64,000 bases of DNA from Nereocystis luetkeana (Eukaryota; Sar; Phaeophyceae; Laminariales; Laminariaceae): assembly GCA_031213475.1 (NCBI GenBank), contig JARUPZ010000004.1:1413501-1477500 (forward strand). Reading direction: 5' to 3'. A model generated the notes under the pieces. That model made no database searches. It was not told the DNA's origin and saw only the letters and a program-made list of their open reading frames with translations. The position numbers and the translations under genes are program-made. Shown in pieces: positions 10,085 to 20,219 of this stretch (within the stretch, counting starts at the first letter, position 1; each line of letters starts with the position of its first letter).

Positions 10085-10461
10085 TGTGACGTGGGGGGGC
10101 ACCGATATATAAGCTGGTAAGGGGCACAGGGATGTCGGTGCTGAGTAGAGCACGCTGCTTGTAGTTCACGAACTTCTTATTATTGCTCCTCAAGTGAGTT
10201 GAGAGAAAGGGGGAGAACGCGAGTGAGCGGTAGTAGGGTTTTCGCCAAGAACACAGCTAGCTCAGCCCAGACGTTGACCAAAACTAACCTGGTATGTGCA
10301 GACACGTGTATTCCCATACAGAAGATTCCTAAAGGCGCTACGTGCGTGTGGCCACACAAGCTTCGCATACGGGTATGTTCCCAAAAACGCTATGTGCAAC
10401 CGTCTAAGATTCACAAACGGGTATGTACGTTCCTATACGATAGATATGCTACTCCATCACA
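10085..10461 (-). repeat. LTR, upstream (5') copy
   Basis: Ends TGTGACG...CATCACA, a short inverted TGTGA/TCACA. Contains GATATATAAGC, then AGTAGAGCACGCTGCTTG, shared with the LTR at 4738. Flanked inside by the PBS and outside by A-rich DNA. Confidence 0.9.
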
Positions 10462-10466
10462 AAAAT

Positions 10467-10980
10467 ACCTGATGGATGATTATCAACGGCCCCATATGCT
10501 AAGTTCAAGGTCGGGACACTTTGTATCTTCTCTTGTTAGGTTAGCCTATGGAGCAGGTAGGTATTCGTTGGTGCTCATGTGTGTTGAATGCGCTTAGAGA
10601 TGGGAGAAGAGCAGCTTTCTTCCTTCCGAGCACGATGAGAGACTGAGAGCTAAGCTCGTGCCTCGCTGGGGACACCCCTGGTTTTCTATCTAAGATATGC
10701 CTTTCAAGTACTACAAAACTCGATCTCAATACCTGAACCCGGGTAGTTCCCGGCGTTTCGGCCTCCTTCAAAGCAGTACCATAACACGTACCAGGTACAT
10801 GATTTGTCCCACAATCGTATTTCGCTGTAAACCTGCAGCATCATGTACATGTAGGGCGTGGGATTTGTTTTACTCTGCAGCAGCATCAATGACGGGATTG
10901 TTGCTGTGTCTATCGGATATATATATATATATTTTTTTTTTGAACGTCAGCTTTATGGGGGTGATGCCACAAGGCTTAGA
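10467..10980. other. Gene-free stretch
   Basis: Unique sequence with a (TA)n-T run at 10917-10941. No gene supported. Confidence 0.45.
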
Positions 10981-10986
10981 TTTGGC

Positions 10987-11070
10987 AGACGATCGGTTAA
11001 CCTTTTACCAGCAGCCCAACGGACTACAGTGTGACCTTAATAAATGGCGTCGTCGGCAGGACTAAGGTGA
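10987..11070 (+). mobile_element. SINE-2 head
   Basis: GATCGGTTAACC, AGCCCAACGGACTAC and then TGGCGTCGTCGGCAGGAC (11045-11062), in the same order as the tRNA-like head at 26280-26390 on minus. Confidence 0.6.
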
Positions 11071-11191
11071 CTTTGAATAGATCCTCAAGTGCGGAGCCTG
11101 GGCACTGGGCACGCTTATTACTATACGCATGTCAATATCATCATGGTATTGCCTAGAATGGCCTTGAAAGGGGGGCCCACCTTACACGCCC

Positions 11192-11293
11192 TTAACCCTT
11201 TTAGGGCCGCACTCCTGTTTTGGGGGCAAATTACTTAGAATTTGACTGGTTTGTCCCCAAAACGGGACTGCGGTTCTACAGTAGAAGGGATAA
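11192..11293 (+). mobile_element. MITE-A copy 2
   Basis: Left TTAACCCTTTTAGGGCC intact. The right end is decayed (GTAGAAGGGATAA, with an inserted ACAGTAG). Confidence 0.8.
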
Positions 11294-11399
11294 CATGCAC
11301 CACCAGGTATATCACCTGGTATATATCCTAGGCCCGTCAAACCCCTCCCTGACGATGAGGCGAACGCTCCATGCATGTATTATATCAAGCGTACATGGA

Positions 11400-12420
11400 T
11401 GATACTATCTGTACCTGGCGGTAGTCGTTGTGCCTAGTTTGCTTGTGTTTTATGAGTCGTTCGTTGTGTATGTATAGGGATAGGCTGTACAGGTTTCCTT
11501 TGCATACGGAGATGCCTTCTTTCAGGAATGTTTTAATTAATCAACGTGAAAGCTCATGCTGCACATATGTCGGATGGCAAGCCTAGTAATATGTTAACGA
11601 CTGTGTGTTAGGTGTTTTGTGTTTTGTTTTTTCATGAGCGACTGCTGTCACCGTGCTTTGTCTGGTGCTCGGTTGCTGCTCATCAATCTGTCTGCCCGCC
11701 ACGTGTCCTGCCTTAATTTCAGTGTTGACGGTGTATGAGCTGTGTGAAAGTGAACTTAAAGTGTGTCTGAGTTATCGACGCCTGTTATGCATGTATGTAT
11801 AATGTGCGTGTTTCGCATGTCACCATGCTTTCTTTAGGTGCATGCCATAATGGTTGCTCGATAGGTATGTCTGTCCGCTATCCGTCCTCTCTGTGCCGCC
11901 GATGCATGCGCCGATGCATGAATGAGCTGTTGTAGGTGGTACGGAAAAAAAAAAGGATTGTACAGTGTACTAGAGAAAGTCTTACCTCTACTGTATATCT
12001 GAGTGGTGGACGTTGAAGCTCCATCGTGGTGCACTCACCAGGTATTGCCGTATGACAAACGCACATTATTATCAATTATCACAGATAGCTTTGTTTAGTA
12101 CGGCTTCTCTTGGTTTTTCATGTTTCTTCGGGAGATGTTTGTTCTAAAGCAGGTCAACGTTGAAGCTCATATTCAACGTTGTCGAACTACCAACGAACAC
12201 TATTACGTATCACAATTTCCGTCACGGTTTCCCTTGCTGCTTGGTTCCCTTCTTATTTCGGGTATTGTTTTTGTTTAAAGGTCAACGTAGAAGCTCATGA
12301 TACTACAGATAACACATTATCGGATGGCAAACAGTATCATGAGCCAACTTATTGGTGAAATATTTCAAGATTTCCTTTTCGAAAGTCAAATGCACGCAGC
12401 TGCCAGGTATATTAACTATC
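11400..12420. repeat. Diverged dispersed/tandem units, otherwise gene-free
   Basis: Two phrases recur: TCAACGTTGAAGCTCAT (about 11543, 12153, 12282) and CACATTGTCGGATGGCAA (about 11560, 12308; again at 16421, 16634). Spacing is irregular, so this is an old repeat rather than an active array. No gene seen. Confidence 0.5.
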
Positions 12421-12584
12421 ATGCGCACTGGTAGGTGACAGAAGACTACTGCTGTACAAACTATAACAAGCAAAACACGACCGGTGTTGTTGTGGTTACA
12501 GTTGCTGTGAAGTCGTTGTACCAGGTATATCTTACCCAGCCCAGAGGAAACTTTGAAACACCCCCCCCCCCCCCCACACTATAT

Positions 12585-13100
12585 ATAGGTTGGGTTGGCG
12601 TCGGTTGGCAACGACACTGTAAAACATGCCGCTGACTGCTTGAGCTATTTTACAACCAGGGTACCGCTTTTTCTTCATTTTTCTTTTACGGGCGGTCGGT
12701 CACAGCTCGTTGTCGAGTTAGATCGTTTGTGCGAGGTGAACAACTTTTATTCCGCACAAGTGGGGATGATCGTATCACGTAGTGTTAATGGCAAGGCACC
12801 CATACAAAGTACTCCTATTGCTGTCTCTGGATATGCCTACACCGGAAATTAAATCAACTAATTGAAGCTGTCATCCATGCATCTGCAAGTCCGCCTCACA
12901 AGCGATTCTTAGTGTGATGCAGTTCACCCTTGATGCGACTCGTCAGACACCTCAAGGCGCTTCGCGCTTGGTGCAAGAAATGTCTGCCTGGTCGGTGAAA
13001 ACCCAAGATGCTCCGTCCCAGCATTGTAGGGTTACGAGGGTCTATGGTTATACGGCTACGGCCATGCTTGAGATCGAGTACATCTCTCCTATCGAGTACA
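12585..13100 (+). mobile_element. Retroposon F copy 1, C-rich ends
   Basis: A ~500-bp unit related end to end to 40795-41300. Landmarks are ACATGCCG, GCGGTCGGTCACAGCT, CGCACAAG, ATCGTATCACGT, GGTCTATGG and ACGGCCATGC. A 14-nt C run precedes it and another follows GAGTACA at the 3' edge. Its frames are poor. The class is unknown; oligo-C at the same edge in several copies suggests a tailed retroposon. Confidence 0.6.
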
Positions 13101-13338
13101 CCCCCCCCCCGCCCCCTCTGCACGGCGAGATATTTGGGGCGTCGGTACCGCATACGGCCGTACGCTGACCTACCCGCTTCGTTTCAATATTTGGGGAACC
13201 AGGGAGATATCTGTGTTTAGGGACGCACGCGCAAGCGCTCCTACAAGAAGAAACGTTCGAAGTGGGAATTGAACCCGTGTCCTGCCGACGACGCCCAATG
13301 TGAAGGTGTTACCTCCTGAGCTATACGACTACAGCTGT
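13101..13338 (-). mobile_element. SINE-2 copy, complete
   Basis: On minus, a tRNA-like head (13338-13255) with A box ATAGCTCAGGAGG, GGCGTCGTCGGCAGGAC in the middle and B box GGTTCAATTCC. The body contains CGAACGTTTCTTC and CAGCGTACGG, and the 3' edge is an oligo-G run (C on plus at 13103-13120). Its tail abuts the C run of retroposon F. Confidence 0.7.
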
Positions 13339-13375
13339 GTATTTGCTCAACAAAGGTTAATTGGGTCTGATTCAC

Positions 13376-13487
13376 TTAATTAGCCTTTTAAGAACTGCAG
13401 TCCCGTCTTGTGGACGAACCACTCAAAATCCGAGTAGTTTGTGCCCAACTGTCCCCAGAACGGGATTGCAGTTCTAAAAAAGTGTAA
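13376..13487 (-). mobile_element. MITE-A copy 3 (diverged)
   Basis: TTAATTAGCCTTTTAAGAAC ... GTTCTAAAAAAGTGTAA; the centre has a duplicated TGTCCCC-like stretch. Confidence 0.65.
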
Positions 13488-13548
13488 GTTTATTTATTTT
13501 TATTCGTTCGTGCCGTACTCAGAAGTGACCCTTAACCATACTTGTTAA

Positions 13549-13657
13549 TATTACGGGGGGCCATAGTAAATAGGACCAAATATCCTTAGTAAAAATAGGG
13601 AAATATATAGGTTTTCGTCTGTACCGTAGGTACTATTTACTATGGTCCCCCGTAATA
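13549..13657 (+). mobile_element. MITE-B copy 5
   Basis: Complete, both TATTACGG and CGTAATA ends present. First of three copies within 390 bp. Confidence 0.88.
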
Positions 13658-13714
13658 GTAGAGTCGGACAACTGGTAAACCCCCTGCGACCGTAACCCTG
13701 CTTGCTTGGTATGC

Positions 13715-13822
13715 TATTACGGGGGACCACAGCAAATAGGACCAAATATTAGTGGTAAAAATACGGAAATATATAGGTTTTTGTGTGTACCATAGGTCCT
13801 ATTAACTATGGTTCCCCGTAAC
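13715..13822 (+). mobile_element. MITE-B copy 6
   Basis: Same orientation as copy 5; right terminus CCCCGTAACATA. Confidence 0.85.
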
Positions 13823-13826
13823 ATAA

Positions 13827-13935
13827 TATTACGAGAAATTACAGTAAATAGGACCACATACTGTTATTAAAAATAGCGAAATATATAGGTTTTTGTTTGT
13901 ACCGTAGGTCCTATTTACTCTGGTCCCCCGTAATA
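13827..13935 (+). mobile_element. MITE-B copy 7
   Basis: Follows copy 6 after only four bases. Left end decayed to TATTACGAGAAATTAC. Confidence 0.85.
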
Positions 13936-14440
13936 GAAAAAAACAGCACGTATGGAAATGGATTTATGTCTCTCATGCGGTACCGAATGAAGCCTTTTCA
14001 ACGACCTCATACCACTCCCTGATTTCCGGCTCCGGTAATTTGACCCCGCCCTGCCGGTAGCGTCGTTCCTACAATACCGTGAGCTTACCACTTACCAGGT
14101 ACCAGGTATTCGATAACGTCCTGTGATTGGCTAACGACAGTCTTTTCGGGACGTTTCATTGGTTCCCACACGCCCACACATAGTTAGCTGCATTCTGCTT
14201 CCACTCGGCACCCTGATCCCACGCCTACCACCGTAAAACACTATCACACGGGTGGTAAAATACCACACCCCCTGGAACGAGTTTCGGAACCGATTTTCTC
14301 CAAAGCATGCCTTAAGGGGGGCACACGCAACAAAAAAGGTGGCTTCTGAAATTTGTCGTCGACATGTTTTCCGTAGACGCGTGGGTCAGCTGTTTACACC
14401 TTCCCCACTATCGAAAAAACTTGACGACAAAATTGTCCGA
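13936..14440. other. Gene-free stretch
   Basis: Mixed unique sequence; ACTATCACACGGGTGGTA (14240) is one isolated unit of the satellite found at 58743-59230. Confidence 0.45.
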
Positions 14441-14446
14441 GGGGGT

Positions 14447-14795
14447 GTGTTTTCTTGTCACAAGCGATCCTTAGTAGGATACAGCTCGCCCTTACGTGTA
14501 TGCGACTCGCCGGACACCTCACGGCGCTTGCTTCGCGCTTGGTGCAAGCAATGTCTGCCTATTCGGTGAAAACCCGACGTGCTCCGCCCCGGCACTGTTG
14601 GGATGCGAGGGTCTATGGTCAAGCGACTACGGCCATGCATGATACTGAGCACAACCCCCCCCCCTCCCACCCCCCCAAGCAATGCCAGCCGTGTCGGGGA
14701 AAACCCGACCTCGTCCGTCGCGGCATTGGAGGGATGCGAGGGTCTGTTACCATACGAAATTTGCCATGCATGATGTCGAGTACACCCTCCCCTCC
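14447..14795 (+). mobile_element. Retroposon F copy 2 with duplicated 3' unit
   Basis: 14447-14665 matches the 3' half of copy 1. A second, diverged copy of its last ~120 bp follows (14675-14795), starting AAGCAATGCCAGCC and ending GTCGAGTACACCC. Each copy ends in a C run. Confidence 0.65.
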
Positions 14796-15410
14796 CCCCC
14801 CCCCAAAACCCATTCTTCCTCCACGCCTCCCCCTCCCCTCGCCTCCCCTTCCCCTCCTCACCTCTTTCATTGCCCCCTCTCCATTCCCCCGTCCTGCCCC
14901 GCCCCATATCTCCCCGCTCCGATGGTGGCCACGGGCGGCGAAACAGGAAGGGGATAAGATTAGCAAAACATAAATATGCACTATGTGGGGACAACGTAAT
15001 GAGCGCCCGACTGTTGGGAGTGTCTCTGTTAGGAGTAGGAACGGTGCTCCGTCTCGAAAGGGATGCGTGGTCAATGGTAAAACGACGACTAAGGGGCAAG
15101 CAAGAAATGAATACCGCCACCCCCCCTCTATGGCCATACGACTAGGGGACATGCATCACTTCGGGTGCCCCCCCCCCCCCCCCCCCCCGACTCCCCCTCA
15201 CCTCCCCCCTCCCTCCTGCTCCACTCCCCTCCGCTTAACCTCCCACTCACTTCACTCGCCTCCCCCGCTCTTCACCCCCCCCAATCCCCGCTCTTCACCC
15301 GCTCTTCACCCCCCCCACTCACTCCCGCCCCTCCCCTCCACCTCCCACCCCCCACCCTGCCCCCCCCCCGTCTCCTCGCCCCCCCGCTCTCCCACCGCCA
15401 TTTCGGTTGT
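14650..15410. repeat. Strand-asymmetric C/T-rich tract
   Basis: Most of this 0.75-kb stretch is pyrimidine on plus, with C runs of 8-22 nt (longest near 15168-15189). Interrupted at 14935-15150 by a unit related to 41594-41803. Peptides read here are proline runs and not credible. Confidence 0.85.
14999..15125 (+). repeat. Repeat G copy
   Basis: GAGCGCCCGA, TGTCTCTGTTAGGAG, AACGGTGCTCCGTC and GGGATGCGTGGTCA are shared with both tandem units at 41594-41803. The last part resembles the 3' end of retroposon F. Confidence 0.65.
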
Positions 15411-15419
15411 TTTTCGTTT

Positions 15420-16130
15420 CGCAATACCGACGCGGAAGGACACGGCTTCAAACCTTTCGTCCACCGTTTATTTTGGTTGTGTCGCATGCGCTCGCTTGTC
15501 CGCGGATCAAGAACAATCTTTGCACCGGAAATTGAGCATTTTTTGTAGGCACTACAATCGTTTTCCTTCCGCTCTCCGATCAGAAATTGGATATAAGAAC
15601 GCACGACGACCATGCTGCCTGAACGGTGTCTGCCAATCAATGCTTTCCGAACATGCCACTGTTATGAGTTTGCATACGTATGACTTAGCCTACCTTCCAC
15701 AGAATGGTTGATGACCCAAACTAAAACTGTTGCTACATCTTCATCCTGATAATTTTCCAAGGCGGTCGAGGTTAGGGTTCGGATTCGGGTTCAAAGTCAA
15801 GCGCTTTTCAACCATTTTTTCGAAGTTGGGTGAAAATTTATAGTGTATACCCTCGTACCAGTACGCTGCGCATTGCTTGCGTAAGACCCACCCTTTCGGA
15901 TATGATTTGGTGAAACGTCGGCTAGGAGTGAGTAGAGCCATTCACAAGGGGGACTGCATAGTAGGTATAATTCAGTGAATTGTTTAGTCTTTGTTCTTTT
16001 ATTATCACTTTTAATATCTTTCCAGTTCCTGGACAAGCCGTGGTCACGGGTATGTGTAGCCCCTGTTCCCCCACGGTACTCGCCTTCAATATTAACACGC
16101 TTAGGGTTCAGAATCCCCACTGCTTGTTTG
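15420..16130. other. Gene-free stretch
   Basis: No credible coding frame, RNA or mobile element recognised. Confidence 0.4.
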
Positions 16131-16134
16131 TCGA

Positions 16135-16312
16135 GGTTTCGTCGAATGCTAATGTTGCCAACTCACGCTTTCGCGCTTTCCGCTAGTCAGTTTTCATCCA
16201 AGAAAAAGTCCCCACCAGTATGTGCAACCGGCGATAATTGAACCCACGTAATTAATTGTTTATAGTAGGCACGAGGACCACCTACCAAGCCACCGAGGAG
16301 GCGGGCTAAAAA
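16135..16312 (-). mobile_element. SINE-3 copy a
   Basis: On minus, a tRNA-like head with TGGCTTGGTAGGTGG (A-box region near 16300-16280) and GGTTCAATTATC (B box, 16243-16232), then a body with ACTGACTAGCGGAAAGCGCG. The same arrangement is at 54300-54486. Confidence 0.6.
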
Positions 16313-16379
16313 TCATTCAAGTCAGATTGATAACATTTTCCATGTTTCAAGTAAGTGAATTCTAGCTTTTTCCCCTTAA

Positions 16380-16700
16380 AACGTGGAATGGTATGATTGG
16401 AACAAGCTCTGCAGCACATTGTCAGATGGCAAAGAGAATAACGAACAAACTTCCCATGGCGTGGGGGTGGAATGTAGATGCGGAGTAGGAAGCATGGCGT
16501 ATAGATACATAGTAGGTAAAATATCTCGGTAAATGGTGGGGGTGCAAGTGAGTACACGCAGGGAAGGAGAATTGGTTCGATTAAGTTAGTGGTATTCGAT
16601 GAATTATGTCAGCTTTTTCATTTTGAATGAATAACGCCCTGCACATTGTCAGAAGGCAAATAACAATAAAAAAATAACAAGCAAGGCTGGTTTCCATATT
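16380..16700. repeat. Dispersed repeat fragments
   Basis: GGTATGATTGGAA, then CACATTGTCAGATGGCAAA (16384-16440), recurs at 16634 and, diverged, at 21412-21460. GCGTGGGGGTGGAA resembles 20968-20990. Class unknown; no gene seen. Confidence 0.45.
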
Positions 16701-16908
16701 TCACCCCCTCCGGACTGAGCTCTCAATCGTAGGCGCTCTCTGTCGTGTATGGCTTCGTGTGGTTCCAACCATTATTTCGCTTGCCTGTTACCCTCTCCCC
16801 ATAGCCCAGTTGTCAACACTACCGCATTGCCCTTTCCACCCCAAGCAAGGTATTGCCTCCATACAAATTCTGAGCTTTTTGTTGTTATAAGGTGTGGTTC
16901 GAGTAGGC

Positions 16909-17060
16909 GATCGGTTATATTTATTTTTTTTGCAAGGTGCCTAACAGGCTGTCACCTTGACTAAAAACGGCGTCGACGGCAGATCGGGGGGTTTGGGTCC
17001 GAAACCGTGGGTGCAGTTCTCGAGAGCCACATCTGTTTGTGGGATCGAACTACTGTACTT
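16909..17060 (+). mobile_element. SINE-2 copy, diverged
   Basis: GATCGGTTA, TGTCACCTTGA, ACGGCGTCGACGGCAGATC and a B-box-like GGGTCCGAAACC occur in family order. Confidence 0.5.
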
Positions 17061-17508
17061 GAAATTAGTGTATTCCGAAGACCCAGAAGTGACACCCACT
17101 CGTACGAACTGCGACTTTTAGTCGTCTGTCTGCTGCTGCTCTTCCGTTTCTGTGAATAGTTAGGCTGCTGCTGTTTCTGCTCTACGATATGACGTGCGAT
17201 TCACTACTTGTTGATGACTACTGCTGCTGTTTGTTGTGCCCCCTGTTGATGTTGTAGTTATGGAAGAACCCGGTAGGTCATGGTGATTGTGACACCAAAA
17301 CAAAAGTAAAAGAACGCCCTTCCCACCACTAATTGGTGATGAGGAGCTGGACGCAAGTAGTTGAACGCTACGGCCAACTGATCCGTGCAAACAACGTCCG
17401 TGCCCAAGACGTTTTCTTGCGCCTTCAGAGAAGACGGCCCTATATCAACCCACACGCGCAAGAGTTCCTTGTACGCCTGGATCCTGTTTAGGATGAGCGC
17501 TTGACGAG

Positions 17509-18115
17509 ATGGTGTATCGATCGACGGACGAGAAGCGCTGCGCAGAAGGAGGGCACTTCCTCGGTTCACGGGCGTTGAGCCTACCCGGCAGGAAGGTGGA
17601 GCCCTCGAGTCGCGCAGCAACCCGGCCGGGGAAGGCCCTCGGGACCGAGGAGGAGCGACAAAAGGGAGCACGGGAGGTAGCTAAGCCGCCGGAGAGGAGG
17701 GGGGTGCGCAAATCCGGCCAGGGAGCGCAGGGGTTACCTTGGCGCGACTAGGGACCGCTCTGGCAGCACCGGAAACTACGACTTCTTCGTCAGGTGCGGC
17801 AGGGGTGGGGCGGGTGGCTGGGAGGGGAAGCCGAGGTAGACCACCGCGGCAAGGGCGAGGGGTCACGAGCAGCCAGTGCCGCGAGAGATACCGGCAGGGG
17901 TGGGGAACGCAGCGTCGGGAGGGAGGGCAACGCTCCACCTCCAACGACCGAGAACCCGGGTCCGCAGAAGCGAAGACGCGGTGGGAGAGCTCTTGCAGGG
18001 GAAGGCAGCGGGTCTGACCGCCCGGAGAGGGGGGCACTAGGAGGAAGGGTACGTGGAACGGCTGCAGGGGCTCAGAGGGGAAGCACGCGGCTGCGTGCCT
18101 CCCTGAGCGGGGACC
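17509..18115 (+). pseudogene. 5' leader/N-terminal part of the retroelement at 17.5-20.95 kb
   Basis: Two overlapping frames rich in Arg, Gly, Glu and Ser run from MVYRSTDEK (17509) to the zinc-finger frame at 18116. High GC, no stop in one phase for 120 codons. Looks like the disordered basic N-terminus common upstream of RT domains, but no domain is recognisable. Confidence 0.4.
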
Positions 18116-18427
18116 ATGAAGACATATATAACGTGCGGCGTCTGCACCGCAGCGGTTAACCAGGGGCACCGCCTGGTAAGGCTACCGTGCGAAGATGGAA
18201 ATCACGTCACCCATGCAAGATGCGCGCTGGTGGCAGTTAGCCGCCGGGGGACGCGAAAAGGGACACAGGCGCCGCTCGTCTACAGCGCGCGTGGGTGCGG
18301 GGCCCGCCAAAGGAGACGGGAGGCCCTTGATACCGCTGTACGTGCCAACCCCGGTCTTCCAGGTGCAGCCGTTGCCATGAGGGGGGAGGGCGAAGAGGAC
18401 AACGAGGGACATCGCCAAGGGTTCTAA
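18116..18427 (+). pseudogene. Retroelement N-terminal zinc-finger segment
   Basis: Starts MKTYITCGVC. The pattern CGVC-x(15)-C-x(5)-H-x2-H-x2-C (CGVCTAAV...LPCEDGNHVTHARC) is a compact metal-binding finger of a kind found upstream of RT in several retroelements. The frame runs into Arg/Glu-rich sequence and stops. Confidence 0.5.
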
Positions 18428-18481
18428 CCACCCCTTGGACGAAGACAGCTTGGGCGTGACATAACCCTTACCGTAGACAGA

Positions 18482-19338
18482 GTGTCCTCGCACGACCTCC
18501 AGATGCGGTTCATCGCGGCCGTCAAAGCGCAGCCGAAACTGGCAAATACTCAAGCTAAGCATAAGCTTATCACCCACTCGTTCGGTTTCGTCAACCACAG
18601 TTCGGGGGCGCACCGACCGAGCGGGTTATCCGAACACGTCGAGCTCCCTTTGGCGTGCGCTCAAGCTAAGGTACATCCTCCAGTCAGGCCAGCTGCACTG
18701 TCAGGACGGACGGTTGAGTCGGGCGGCGAGGTTCAAGTTTGCCGAATGCGGGGGGCTGACCACGATTCTTCCCATGACTAATGGAGTACACCGGAGGCAC
18801 GGCGACACGCCATCACGCGAAGCAACGGACGCGGTCAAGTCCGAGAGAGCCATATCAGCGTGCGGGCACCAAGAGGGGACAACAGCAGTAGCAGCACGAG
18901 GCCTTCTAGTGGAACCGGTCGCTCCCGTCAATGAGGCTACATGGACAATAGTCCAGGAGAAATTCCCGGACGAAGACCGGAACTCCGTCTAAGAAGCAGC
19001 GGCGACAGCTAGGGTGGCAAGTGTGACCCAGCCAGGGGAAGGGAGTGGCTCCACGTGGCGCCCAATAGGAGATTTTGACCCTCAGGTGGCTTTCGAGGTC
19101 ATCAACTCTCGCAACGCACTATCAGGATCGGGGAGTGACGCTCTGCGCTTTTGGCACCTACAGTCCATCGTCAGGACCCAATGTGACCAAAACCACTTAC
19201 TTAGGCGCCAGCATCGAAGCCTTCAGGAGGAAGATGTTGGATGAACCTGACGCGTTCCCACCGGCGTTTTCGGAGCTCTTCCTGCAGTCAAACCCACGGC
19301 CCTGGGGGGAAAATACCGCCCTGTTTGTGTGGGGATGA
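18482..19338 (+). pseudogene. Retroelement RT, N-terminal region, frameshifted
   Basis: Pieces in three phases read in a natural order: SRAARFKFAECGGLTTI (18714), WTIVQEKFPDEDRNSV, FEVINSRNALSGSGSDALRF (19105-19165) and then DEPDAFPPAF with ELFLQSN (19235-19300). The 'SRNALSGSGSD-LRF-HLQSIV' segment resembles the region before the catalytic palm in reverse transcriptases, which typically has G-x-S/G-D-G-L. At least three frame changes are needed. Confidence 0.6.
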
Positions 19339-19439
19339 CGTGAAGGCGCCCAATCTCCAAGCGAGGTAGTACCTGGTATGTGGTTGGGGTGTCGGGAGGG
19401 GTGGAGCATGTAGCGTTACGTGCCTGAATACACCATGAG

Positions 19440-19591
19440 GCAGGCAACTGAATCAACCGGACAGGCGCGTCTAACGCGTTCAACTCGGTCTTACGGAAGC
19501 CCATACTCGAGCAGGTGGTCGCTTGCACGCCAGCCCTTACGGGGTTCCAAGCCAAGTGTTTTGGTGAGAAGCCCGCCTCGGTGTTCTCGTT
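19440..19591 (+). pseudogene. RT palm motif A remnant with catalytic Asp lost
   Basis: GASNAFNSV at 19464-19490 corresponds to RT motif A, where the first position should be Asp (D-x-S-NAFN-x-V). Here the codon is GGC, Gly. KCFGEKPASVFS follows, then the sequence jumps near 19590 to the C-terminal thumb/linker region. Motif C (YxDD) is absent. Confidence 0.55.
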
Positions 19592-20184
19592 AGTCGAGGA
19601 GGGGTGCATGGCCGAACGGCTAGCGCTTCTACCCCATCAACGTGCACAGGACAACTTGTCAACGGGGGCCGGGAGATTCGGGCTGTCGTTGGCAGAAGCG
19701 AGAAGGATGTCCGCATCGGTAGGGGGCTTGATGGCAACGCTATTCGCAGTCCTGGCTGACCTCTCTAGCAGTCTGGGGGAGAGGGTGCGGAGGAACCTAC
19801 CAGGTTCAAAACTGGTGACCAGTATTTGGGGAGGGAGTGCGAGGCCTTCGAGATGAGGGCGGGGTCACGGGAGAGGAGATGAGTGAAGTAGTGCCGCGGG
19901 ACTGGAGAGACAGGGCTTTCCGACCTGAGGAGGTAAGCGCATCGGGGAACTGATGAGAGGTGTTGGCGGCGCACGACGCTGAAACCACCAACGCCCACAA
20001 AGCCCAGGAGCAACGGGTGAAACAGGCCAACCGGGTGCGGTACGACCGGTGCGTCACATCTCTGGACGGACTCCCCATCCATGCCCGCCCGCCGGAGGGG
20101 GTCGACCCTTTCTGGGAGAGCGAGACCCGCCAATGCGTAAAGGCCAGGCAACGGAACCAGTCAGGACCAGGAGGTGCCGCGTGA
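19592..20184 (+). pseudogene. Retroelement thumb/linker region
   Basis: LPHQRAQDNLSTGAG and GLSLAEARRMSASVG, then LADLSSSLGERVRRNLPGSK (19620-19800), in one frame. KQANRVRYDRCVTSL follows at 20010-20070 in another. Alpha-helical and basic; degenerate after 19860. Confidence 0.5.
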
Positions 20185-20219
20185 ATACGAGCGAGGCCGG
20201 TGGACGCTCAACGCCTAAT

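Larger units (their letters stand above)
4738..10461 (-). mobile_element. Ty3/gypsy-type LTR retrotransposon, RT-less
   Basis: Two ~380-bp LTRs (4738-5118 and 10085-10461) in direct orientation enclose minus-strand gag and integrase. The upstream LTR is the right-hand one. A primer site starts two bases inside it. Order on minus: LTR, primer site with tRNA copy, gag-like protein, integrase, a small basic/tudor-like tail, a tandem-repeat region, LTR. Between gag and integrase there is no room for protease, reverse transcriptase or RNase H, so the element could only move with help. Frameshifts and stops mark it as old. No matching 5-bp target duplication is seen (outer flanks CAGCA and AAAAT). 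Confidence 0.85.

Noticed and set aside
14458..15152. Long Gly/Arg/Pro-rich frames on both strands
   Set aside because: Produced by the C/T-rich block.
17258..17671. 137-codon minus frame opposite the retroelement leader
   Set aside because: Antisense to a GC-rich stop-poor region; no recognisable domain.
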